A stretch of DNA of 64,000 nucleotides, taken from the NCBI GenBank assembly GCA_013397845.1, contig VZTG01007783.1, forward strand, positions 1 to 64,000, written 5' to 3'. Both the position numbers and the translations under genes were made by a program. A model generated the notes under the pieces. That model worked only from the letters and a program-made list of their open reading frames with translations. It did no database searches and was not told where the DNA came from. Within the stretch, counting starts at the first letter, position 1; each line of letters starts with the position of its first letter. Below, piece after piece: positions 1-13,487 of this stretch. The DNA comes from Melanocharis versteri (taxonomy: Eukaryota; Chordata; Aves; Passeriformes; Melanocharitidae).

Positions 1-170
1 GCCCTTGGCGGGGTGGGGAGGGAGAGCGGGCCCCGAGCGCTGTCGCCGCCGGGAATGTGGGGCCGAGGCGGCGAGTTCCTCCGGGCTGGGCGGGCAGGCA
101 GGGCTGCGTTGGGGCTGCAGCGGGGAGTGATTGCCAGCCGGGCTGGTGTAGGCGCTCGCCAGGGTGATTG
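1..170. promoter_or_regulatory. Right edge of the RPL7 CpG island, inside intron 1
   Basis: The first 170 bases are very GC-rich and full of CpG, then composition drops sharply to the AT-rich background. No start codon followed by a splice donor in the right phase is visible here. The first supported RPL7 exon begins at 911 with one base of a split codon. I therefore read this as the downstream half of the promoter CpG island, lying in intron 1, with exon 1 and the transcription start just left of the window. In human, RPL7 shares this region with the divergent gene RDH10; that neighbour is inferred, not seen. Confidence 0.6.
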
Positions 171-274
171 TGGTCCTGTAAACACTGTTCTGACAAGTTT
201 TGTCGCGTGTAAGAGTTTAAAATCTCCGGGACAGAAGAAAATGGGGCAAAAACTGATGTACAGGAAGTTCTGAA

Positions 275-472
275 GTTGAGGAGGAGCGGGTGATCACGCA
301 CTGGAGCAGGCTGCCCGGAGAGGTTGTGGAGTGTCCCTCACTGGGGCTGCTTGAAACCATCCGGATGCAATCCTGTGCCATGTGCTCTGGGATGACCCTG
401 CTTGAGCAGGGATGTTGGACCAGATGACCGCTGTGGTCCCTTCAACCTCACCCTCTCCGTGATAATCTGAGC
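275..472 (+). mobile_element. CR1 LINE 3' fragment in RPL7 intron 1
   Basis: The text follows the typical CR1 3' end in sense orientation: a stretch about one remaining entry being 'gcactggagcaggctgcccgg', then a gatgaccctgcttgagcagg-like segment, then 'ttggaccagatgaccgctgt' and 'ggtcccttcaacctcaccct'. The terminal ATTCTRTG repeats are eroded. It is a 5'-truncated, diverged copy with no coding capacity. Confidence 0.8.
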
Positions 473-910
473 GAGTCGGGAGTCCTGTGAAATAAATTTC
501 ACAGCGCTGCCAAATAAGCTTTTCCTGTTCCAGCACCTGTTGAAATGTTCATTGATCAGAGAGAAGCTATCTTGAAACGACTTTGTTTTATTATCAACTG
601 TAGCAAAGTAGGACAAGTCTTTGTAGTTATGGTTGTGTGCAGCTCTGATTGGTCTGTCCGGGTTCCTTGTCTGGTACAAAATGTGAACGGTGCAGATTCT
701 TAACCAGAAAATCACCCAGGTCAGTTCCAGGGAACTGTCGTGGGACACTGATCTAGGCCTGGAAACAGTGGGGATAGGGAAGATGCAGTGAAGTGGCTCA
801 AGGCAGTGAGGTCTGCACACATGTTGTGTTTGAGAGTTTTTATGTTTGTCATGTGACTTCTTTGAGTTTTTTTCTACCGGCTGAAAGCTTTTACTGCTCT
901 TCCTATTTAG

Positions 911-4479
<3,569 letters not shown>

Positions 4480-4481
4480 TG

Positions 4482-7302
4482 GTGAGATACTGCCCAAGGC
4501 AATCAACTGTTCAGCTCTGCAGGCAGCTGTCATTTTTTGTCAGACATTCAAGTTTAATAGATGCTCACTCATTCTTGGGTGGTACCTACAGTATAAAGCT
4601 ACTTGAACAATACAGTGTTCTGGTTTTATTTTGGAAGTCTTACTAAACCGTAAACATTTGGAAAGTTAAATTGTTGCTGTAGCTGATATGTTCAGGAAAT
4701 ACGAACATTACCAGTAACTTGTTGTAAAGCCTTACTTGGTTTTATGATGGGAAGCCTTGATATGTTGGCTAAAACTTTCAGCCCTCATTAATGACCTGTT
4801 AATATCATTGAAGTCTTGTGATTGCAAGTACAGTGTTTGTTTCAGGTTTTCTAGAAAAGCCTGATTAGGACTGGTCTAAATTTTCAGCTTGTTCAAGCTT
4901 CAGAATGATTCATTTAAAGCTTTCATGTATAGTGACCAAGTTGGTAATTTTGAAAGACTGATTTGCCCATTTGAGTAGTTTGTCCTTTAGAAATGAGAAG
5001 GTTTATTAACACTTAAAGTGATTTAACAGTGACAGCTGAGTCCTAAAGGTAGGACCTACTCCAAACAATCTGTCTTACCTATTGTTGTAACTTTGTTGTT
5101 TCTGCTTTGGTGAGAAGTCTCTGCCATTCAAAGCCAACTCTTTTTTCAGAGTACTTGGACTGCCCTTTGCTTTTTAGACACTAAACTGGCTTCAGTGTTG
5201 CCCATATCTTAGTTTCAGTCAAGGTTAAATATCTTTTTGGTTTAACAGGTATGCTGGAATTTAAGAACACTTCATTGTGTTAGGGTGTTTGGAAAGGATT
5301 TTTAACAAAAGACCCAATTTTCCCCAAACTAATTCCTCCAGAATCAAAATGGTTTTTTTGGTTGGCTTATTGGGATTTGTTTGGGGTGGGGTTTTTGTTG
5401 CTTGGTTGTTTTTTTGTAGGGTTCTGTTTTTTCTTCTAGATCAGGTATACAGTTTACTTACAAATTTCTAGCTTCAGAAGACTGGTTCATAAAAAATGGG
5501 TAGTGTTGTGACTTTACTGTTTAAAACAGGTGCAGTTGCATTGGGTTGTGTTCTCAGAAATTAAAGTTTGTGAAGGGAAGGAATTTTTACCTTGCTTTGT
5601 TTTGCTGGTTTGTTCTTTTTTCCAAGTCTTTTAGTATATTATTACAGCCAAGGCACAGCAAATTGAGCTCAGGGGGGGTCTGCTGTCTGTCCAAGGAGCT
5701 AAAGGAGATCTAGGAAATACTTCCCATTTCATTGACAGTGTTTATTCTTGAAGCTCTTTCTGTAGGCTGCTGATTTCCTCAGTCCAGGCTCCTTGCATGT
5801 TGTGCTGTTATCTCCCATCTGTGAAGTCAGCAGAGTTTTAAAGCACTGGTTACATGGCAGGTGGAAATTCCAACTTTAGGAAAAGAGTTCCTTACTGGGG
5901 ACAGTGTTCTTGCAAAGCTTTTTAGCTTAGCTATGGGAGGATGTTGGTAAATTTGAAAAGCAGAATTGCTGTAACGTTTGGTGCCTGGGGTGATGTTAAG
6001 TTACTCCCACTACTATTCTTGTAGAAATTTTGCTGCTGGTGGCAGAAACTTGGAAGTTTAGTTCTGGCAGATGTGTCCTTGAAGTTAGTGCATAACCAAG
6101 GCTGAGGAGGACCGTACGCTCCTGTCTGATTTCTGAGCATAATGCTGTTTTTAATGGAAACACTGCAGCTTTTCTGTCAGTGCAGATCCTTTCTCCTCCA
6201 TCTTCCCTGCTAAACATCAGATGTATACTGGTAGTGTTGTTTTCAGGAGCCTTCTTACAGATGGGAAGCTTCTATTGCAGTTGCTGTAAATGCCTGCGAG
6301 TGTTGGTATATCGGTAGAGAAACAAGGGATATTCATTCATCTGGTTGCTCATGCTTTTCAGCGGCCTTGTAGCTCAGCATCCCATATGGGTGGCATACAT
6401 TAGAGCTTTACTTCATCTTTTAATTTGGGAAGCAACTTTGCAGTTTCTTATTTTATGCTTATAAAAAGTTGTTACACTTTTCGTGCAAATTAAATCTGAG
6501 ATAACTGTTCTTGTCTGTTCAACTTTCTTTTCCTGCTGTTGTGAATAGAGTGCATATTTAAAATTCAGGTAGCCTACATGTAGAAAATAGAAGAATATCG
6601 TTGTTTCTACTAAGGCTATGGGCAAACTGGAGTAGTAGGTTCAGGTGACATACTGGCAGTACTCTCCAGGTAATGTCATTATGAAAGGCTGTCTATCTGA
6701 AGAGTATTCCTCTTTCCTGTAAGTAGATAGTTTCCTGCTATTTGTCTTTATTTTTTATTACTTGAGTCATAGTGTCAAATTAATTTGAAAAATAGACTTC
6801 CAGTACTGATTCCTTCATATAGATTGGGAGGAAATAGCATAGTACTTGAAAGCAAATGTTGACAATTTAGTATTGGCAACATACTGAATTTCATTGATTT
6901 TTTGAGAAAACTTTACAGGAACTGGACCCAGGTCAGCTTTTTTGCTTTCATTTTTGTATGTGCCAAAATGTGCAATGTGCCAAAAATTAGAGTGCAGCAC
7001 GAGTTAGAATATGCACAATATCATGACATGTCTTTAAATATCAAGTATAGGTACCAGTGGTTCAAGGTAGAAATGTTTATCCTGTTAGGTGTGATACTCA
7101 AAATCTCTGTTTTCAGTGAAGAGGTGTTAATGTAGAAGTTAGTTACCGTGTGTAAGACTACTGCAATCCTAAATCCAGTGAAATAAAGTGAGTGTTTTCA
7201 GCCCAAATTACAAACTGTAAAAATGTATTACTTTTTCATGTGGCCAGAGTTGTTTCATATCTGCATGTGCCTAATGATACCTTTTTCTTTTTTGCCTTGC
7301 AG
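4482..7302 (+). other. RPL7 intron 6, located in the 3' UTR
   Basis: A 2,821-base intron beginning two bases after the stop codon and ending tttttgccttgcag. It is the largest intron of the gene in this window. It is AT- and T-rich with no transposon I can identify. A pyrimidine tract with AG at about 5430-5439 could act as a cryptic acceptor. Without this splice no AATAAA lies close behind the stop, whereas the exon at 7303 supplies one. Confidence 0.85.
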
Positions 7303-7370
7303 GTAAAGATGCCCAGCTGCAATGTTTCCAAGTCTGGTCTGTTAATAAAACAATCTTGCACAAAACAGTC
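7303..7370 (+). other. RPL7: RPL7 terminal 3' UTR exon
   Basis: After acceptor ttgcag at 7302 there is a short non-coding exon starting gtaaagatgcccagctgc, with AATAAA at 7344-7349. Cleavage is expected about 10-25 bases later, and a GT-rich stretch (tctgttgtctcgattggtct) follows as a downstream element. A 3' UTR of about 65 bases is typical of ribosomal protein mRNAs. The 3' end is estimated, not observed. Confidence 0.85.
7344..7349 (+). promoter_or_regulatory. Polyadenylation signal AATAAA of RPL7
   Basis: A canonical hexamer 41 bases into the terminal exon, followed by a GT-rich downstream element from about 7368. Confidence 0.85.
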
Positions 7371-7724
7371 TGTTGTCTCGATTGGTCTCTTCTTGTGATC
7401 CTCTTCTGAAGTGGCGGCTTTTGTCAGGTTCACTTTGGGGTCATGTGTTTCAGAGAGCGATAGTTTGAATTAGTAGTGTGTAGACACTGCTTCACCTTCA
7501 TTTGGAGGCAGAAAATTTGGTAGGATTTGTGCAAGTAACAGATTAGGCTTTGAGTTGCAACAATTACTTTTTTGTGATTAAACGTGCAGTAAATGAGAAC
7601 TGAGCTGTGTGCTGTTGAGTGGGCAGGGTTCCTGCTTAGTTGTGGCGCGCCAGAAAGCTGTGTGAAAGTCTTTCTATGTAAAGAAGCTGCAAGTGTAAAT
7701 CTGTTCTTAACATCTTAAGATCAG
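7371..7724. other. Intergenic, no feature seen
   Basis: AT-rich sequence downstream of the RPL7 polyadenylation site, without a repeat or gene that I recognise. Confidence 0.6.
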
Positions 7725-8242
7725 AGAATCATAGAATGGCCTGAGTTGGAAGGGATCTTAAAGATACAATCTAGTTTCAATGCCCTTGCCATGAACAAAC
7801 ACCTTTTACTAGACCAGGTTGTTCAGAGCTCCATCCAGCCTGGCCTTGAACACTTCCAGGAGTGGGGCAACCACAGCTTCTCTGGGCAACCTCTCCCATT
7901 GCCTCACCACCCTCACAGTAAAGAATTGCTTCCTAAAATCTGATAAAACCTACTCTCAATTTGAAGCCATTGCCCCTTGTCCTGTCCCTACATACCCTGG
8001 TAAAAAAGTCCCTCTCCATCTTTATTGTAGGCTCCCTTCAGGTACTGGCGGGCCACAGTTAGGTCACCCTGAAGTCTTCTCTTGTCCAGGCTGAATAATT
8101 CCAATTCTTTTAGCCTTTCCTCATGGGAGAGGTGCTCCATCCCCCTAGTCTTCCTAATGGCCCTCTCCTGGAGTGGCTCCAACAAGCTGATGTCCTTCCA
8201 GTGCTGGGGACCTCTGAGCTGGATAATTACTTCCAGCTTTGA
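7725..8242 (-). mobile_element. CR1 LINE, 3' half-kilobase with ORF2 C-terminus
   Basis: The left edge carries agaatcatagaatggcctgagttgg, split by wear, which is the reversed CR1 3' end. On the minus strand the C-terminal ORF2 frame is readable: RKTRGMEHLSHEERLKELEL, then FSLDKRRLQGDLTVARQYLKGAY. Further towards the 3' end the frame is broken. It is a 5'-truncated, dead copy, 0.4 kb past the RPL7 3' end and antisense to it. Confidence 0.95.
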
Positions 8243-10311
8243 ACATCTTCAGGTATTTTTTACCAAAGGAAGCATAAAATACTTTACAATATAGTAAATT
8301 TTTTCCACATTCTACTTAATTACTCAGTTTAATTGCGTAGCTTTGCTGTGTTATACTGCAGATACTATAAAGTGGAAGAGCACAGGATTCATGAGGATAT
8401 GAGCAGTTGCTGATAATGTGTAGGTGTAGCAGAGAACAGATTAGAAAGCCAGGGACTAGTAGAACATGTAACTCTGCATTCAAACTGATTTCTCATCTTG
8501 CAAGCATTTTACTGGAGGAGTCATAGCCTGCTGAGGCATTTGGTGCAACAGATCAACAAGTTGTGTCTGCTCTGATTGAAATGTTTTTTTCAGGTCAGGT
8601 AACAGGCAAGCTGTATTAAAATCACCAGTAAAGGATCTCCGTATGAAATTCACTGTCACTGCTTTTTGTGCCAATTTCTGCAAAAGCTTATTTCTGCACT
8701 TCAGTTTAAATAAAACTTAACAATGCTAGTTTATTAAAGTTTGTTAGAAGCTAGTTTTTAAACAACATAGGAGTTTATGATGGTAGCTTAACTAAAAATA
8801 GTTGAGTGCTTTTGTTTGTGAATGCATTTGGACGTAGGCAAAAGAGCTGTGTGTCAGTCACTGGATCGGTGTTTCCAGCTACTTGAACAATTGAATTCTA
8901 AAACCTGAAGTGATAATTCCTCGATTGTGAGTCAAGCTCCAAAACGTAGTAACACAGCTGATTGTGTCTAAATACAAAAGTACCAACACCTTAGTACGTT
9001 TAAGTTAACTGCACTAAATCAGAAGAATTTAGCATTTCCTTACAGCTATTTAGTGCAAGTAATGGGACGACATGCTTGAAAGAGGTTTACTGAGTGAATT
9101 AGTTGGAAACCATGAAAGTATTTCATTAGGCATCTTAATAAAGTTATAAGCTGTTTTACAAGGAAGAAAAGTATTTTCATGAAGTTGCTGGATGAAGAGA
9201 AAAAAATTTACGGTGAAAATTATAATAATCACTTTGCATAGTTAATGGAATTGATTTTGTAAGAGTACAGTCTTCAGATTAGAATTGCACCAACGAGCAA
9301 TGAATTTTGCGTGTGGGGGGGATGTATCCCTGTTCATTTGTTTCAGTTGGTAGTTTGTCCACTGCTTCCCTACAGCATTTTCAGTTATTTTCCTCTGACT
9401 CACACACGTGTTCTAGTATATTAACACAAAAGCATTTTGTGAACATAATGAAGCCATACAAGTGGGCAGCAGACATTGTGTGATAGGGATAGAGAATAAT
9501 ATATAAGCTCATTAAATTAATCAGTGCTATAGGGCCTTGCTTGTCTGATAAGAGTGCCCTATAGTCCCAGATTTTGTTTAAAGGAGTACGTGGACTAAAG
9601 CATTAGTGAGGAGAAAGTTAATTTGGTTTTCATGGTTCTTAAGCAACTCATTTTTCTTGCCTGCCTCTGAAATCCTCTTTCAGATAGCAGCTGCAAAACG
9701 TTGGTACGTAGTGTGGAAACTAATACTAAAGTGTAGCTGTGTTTAAGCCAGTAATTTGGTGTAATTGGTCACCTTTTATAGTTGCATAGCTTTCAGGATT
9801 TTTGGTGTTGCTTTTCAGGCATGTCCCATTGTAGGTGTTTACAGAAACAGCTCACAATCTGATAGCTATGGTCAGAATTTGCACTAGTAATGTGGCACGA
9901 TCTGCTTATTCAATGCATGCATTTTGGAGCATTTATGAGGCAATTTAAGTTTAAAAAACGTAGCAGATAAAGACAATCCCTGAACAAAAAATAATTCAGA
10001 TCCTTTGTCAATGTTCTGTGGTAAAGTTCAGGTTCTTGGAAACATGTTGTTGCTCGCTCACTGTCCATAACTGCCAGCTGCTGACACGTTCTGAAGTAAA
10101 ATTTCTGTGAACTCCTCTCCCCTTTCAGAATGACCAACATCTTCCTGTTAGTTCCTCAGAACTGAAGCCAGAAGCTTTACCTAATAGCTATTGGAGAAGC
10201 AACAGGAGGCTGAAATGCTAACAACTCACAAATTTTTCAGGCATGCTAAGGTTTATACGCTTTACAGCTAATTGATACGCCTTTCTTTGCCGGTGTCCAG
10301 CTCAGCCAGCC
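8243..10311. other. Intergenic, no gene seen
   Basis: About 2 kb of AT-rich DNA. The only structure I noticed is a perfect 9-base inverted repeat, arms 9527-9535 and 9556-9564. The open frames are short and look random. Confidence 0.6.
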
Positions 10312-10930
10312 TGTTTCACTATCACCAAGTGTAAAGTCATACATCTGGAAACGGAATGGGAGCCCATCCTAAGGATCAGTGTTTCGAGAGAAAGTTAGGA
10401 GACATGATGGATAGTCAGCTGAACATAAGCCCCCACTTGGCCAAATGCAATTCTTGGATGCATTAAAAAGGGAATATCAAATGGTATGGGGGAGGCAATA
10501 CTACTTTTGTTCCAGTAGTGCTTACACTAGTGCCAAATGCAGTATCCAGTTCTTGTGCCAAAAATCAAGCACATGCCTTGTAATACTCGCAGAGCTTACT
10601 TTAAAGGCAGACATGGTTACAAAATGAGTATCTACCTATAATTGCCTCCATGAAGAAAAGTAGTTTGATAATAGAGAATTCTTTGATCTAAGAAAGCTAT
10701 AATAGGATGAAATGTCTTGAAATTGAATCCAGATAAATGTTGGGCTTTAAGCAAACAATTTTAATGGAACATAATTAGACACTGGAACACTTAACCAGTG
10801 GTGTGCCAGATTCTTTGTTAGTGGTCATTTCTAAATAGAAGCTTTGGGTTTTTCTTTTTTAAAGCATATGCTATACTTCCAAGAGATTTGTTGAGGGCAG
10901 TCCTGGTGCCTGTCTTGCTCAGCAGAAGTT
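10312..10930 (+). mobile_element. Old CR1/L3-like LINE remnant, ORF2 end and 3' region
   Basis: In sense orientation the fragment reads KCKVIHLETEWEP at about 10328-10366 and, in another frame, NAILGCIKKGIS at about 10447-10482. Both are standard landmarks of the CR1/L3 ORF2 C-terminal region. A later stretch ('gaaattgaatccagataaat', 'ttaaccagtggtgtgccaga', 'aaagcatatgctatacttcc') resembles the 3' region of older amniote CR1/L3 elements. There are many stops and frameshifts, and no terminal ATTCTRTG repeat. It is clearly more decayed than the minus-strand CR1 copies nearby. The exact family is unassigned. Confidence 0.75.
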
Positions 10931-13126
10931 GCTAAATGCAGGCCCTTCAGGTACTTGAGAGATACAAGTTACAGCCTGGTTTTAAGGCGTCTGGCCACCC
11001 AGAGTGACATTCAGGATGGTGATGGTGAGTGTTACATGCTTCACAAGGGAACTTGGACTACCAAGTCCAAGTGTAGTGCACAAAGAGACAAACCACCTGA
11101 ACTTCAGCATAAACAGGGCTCAGAGAGGGATGGTAGGACATCACATACCTCTATGGGCTTTGCTGCTTCTGCCTGTTTGGAATTCAGATCTGACAGCTCT
11201 CTCCGAAGAACTGGGACCCATGTGCTGTTTCAAGAATTGAGTTGCACTTAGAGTCCATGTTGAGTCCCCAGCAAGCAGAATGGTGTTCCTACTTCATACA
11301 ACAGGTTTGCTTACACTTAGGCAATGGGTTTGTTCAAACCATTCCTCCCATGTCCCATTTTCCAGAAGATTGTTCTTTCCACAGAATTATAGGTGAGAAA
11401 ATCTCAGCATGTTGCTCCTTATTGAAACTGCACCTAGAGTCTAAGGCAGGCAGACGATCACAATTTTAGTTTAGATTGGGAAACTGCAGAGCAGACAGAT
11501 ACAAATCTGAAAGCCGTCAATCTTAAAAGGGGGCAAAATCTTAATCTGCCAAATCCCAGGCAGAATGTTCTGCTTAACTAGTTTTGTCAGGTCTAAGTTG
11601 TAGTGAGAATTTCTTTGTCTTCATGGATCTTTTGCATGATTATGTCCAGTCTGTTTTGTAATGTTCCCATTCTTGGCATACTTGATTTTTTCTAAAAGCA
11701 TTTGTACTACACCAGACTAGTCCGGGCATTTTAGATCCCCAAAACATGCAGGTTTAGATGTAAGTAAGCTTTTACATGTTGCAGTTTTTCATGAGTGAAA
11801 AGTCTGAAAAACGAAGTACTGAGCTAATGAAGTGCAAGTGCTAAGAACCAAGATGTTCAGAAACAATTTTCTACACATAGTTTTTTAGTCCGTCTGTAGA
11901 TGATCACACCAGCCATTTCTAGCCCAATCAGTGAAAATTAAGTATTTGCGACCTTGGCCATCTTGCAAATAAAAGCAAATTTTCAAAGTCCTGAGCTGTA
12001 AACAATATTCCCTGATTTACTTTTCTAAAGATAAAAATCTGCTTTTCCTTGTTTTTGCAGTCTGAATACTGCTAAGTATTTCTTCATATAAAATATTAAT
12101 TGCAGCAAATATCTTTCACAATGAAATAAGTAGGTACTTGGAGGAAAACAATGAGAAACAAGGGTGTGTGCAATCATAGGGCCATGGGGTGTATATGAGG
12201 AGGAAGTCACATGCAAAGTTAAGTCTATGGTAGAGGAGGAAAAGAAGGGAGCAGAGGGAGGTGTAAGCAGCAGTGTAACTCTTCAGTTGCTTAGCACTGT
12301 TTTGGCAGTCCAGAGGGGCTGTAAATCCAGTTTAACTAGCCAGCATGCCACATGCTTTACATGCTCCCCATCCTGAGTTGCTCTGGCAGTCAGAGGCATG
12401 TTGTATAACTTAAGCAGTCCTTGGAGTCTGCCTGGAGTGTTGGATGTCTCCTGGTGAGTGTGTGCTTCCCAGGCCCTGCAGCACTGTCGTGGAGCTCTTC
12501 CCGTGGCACATTTCCACCCTTGCTGCCCTTTGTTAGGAGCTGTTCAAGGATTACTACACTGACATATCTGATGGCAGCTGTTATCCGCAATATTATGCTC
12601 TTTATTGCACTATAAAACCCAATCGAAGATTTCAAGTCCTGATCTCTCCAAATATCTCATGAGTAGAATAACACAGTAGTACCTTGTAATTTCAGCACAA
12701 TGCATGTTTAATTTTTCGATACGTATACTGTATTTCACATGTCATTATAACAAGGCCTCCAAGATAAAAAAGAAATAAGATAAAGTGAGCCAAGACAAGT
12801 AGGAAAATGGGATTCAAGGAAGGCTCTAAGCATACCTAATTTTGTTTGAAAAACAGATAGACTTTTTAAAGCATCTTTTGCCAGGTATTGTTTGACAACT
12901 GAACTGTAAGAGAACATGTTTAACTAGTAATACTGACCTTTTTTTGTGTCAATCCTTATTTTCTAATTTTAGCTCATTTTTTTTAACCTGAAATGCTTTT
13001 TTAAAATTTTGATGTTCCCTCCGACTACTGAAAGGTAGTAGGTGAGGCTTTTCTTTATACAAATGGTCTCCTAATATACATGTACACGCATGCTTTGTGG
13101 GAGAAGCCATCAGAATTGAAAGTGCA
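10931..13126. other. Intergenic, no gene seen
   Basis: About 2.2 kb of unannotated DNA. It holds a 22-base perfect hairpin at 11051-11072 (9-base arms, loop ACCA). The ORFs at 10955-11251 and 11242-11469 have no recognisable domains or plausible splice sites and are probably chance. Confidence 0.55.
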
Positions 13127-13487
13127 TAATCATAGAATCATAGAATCATAGAACAGTATCCTGAGTTGGAAGGGAGCCACATGGATTATTGAATCTGACT
13201 CCTGGCCCTGTACAACACCATCCCCCAGAATCACCACGTGCCGGGAGCACTGTCCAAATGCTTCTTGAGCTCGGTCAGGCTTGGTGCTGTGACCACTTCC
13301 CTGGGGAGCCCATTCCCATGCCCAACCACCCTCTGGGTGAAGTATCTTTTTCTAACACCCAACCTAAACCTCCCCTGACACAGCTTCAGGTCATTCCCTT
13401 GGGTCCTCTCCCTGGTCACCAGAGAGAAGAGATCAGTGCCTGCCCCTCCTCTTCTCCTCATGAGGGAGTTGTAGGCTGCAGTGGGGT
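13127..13487 (-). mobile_element. CR1 LINE 3' fragment with intact terminal repeats
   Basis: The left edge is three copies of the reversed 8-base CR1 terminal repeat (aatcatag, from about 13129), then gagttggaaggg. The minus strand shows a C-terminal ORF2 tail: LKLCQGRFRLGVRKRYFTQR then VVGHGNGLPREVV and APSLTELKKHLDS. It belongs to the same subfamily as the copy at 52548 (shared phrases around 'cactgtccaaa' and 'gagatcagtg'). Confidence 0.95.

Noticed and set aside
13..273. An 86-codon open frame at the window start.
   Set aside because: It lies in the GC-rich CpG-island edge in RPL7 intron 1, does not begin with ATG, and does not join in phase to RPL7 exon 2.
5430..5445. An extra RPL7 exon inside intron 6, after the strong acceptor ttttttcttctag at 5439.
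   Set aside because: No matching downstream donor or polyadenylation signal gives a sensible exon. It is noted only as a cryptic acceptor.
7988..8185. A minus-strand frame with a convincing conserved protein signature.
   Set aside because: It is real similarity, but to the CR1 LINE ORF2 C-terminus, so it is annotated as a mobile element and not as a gene.
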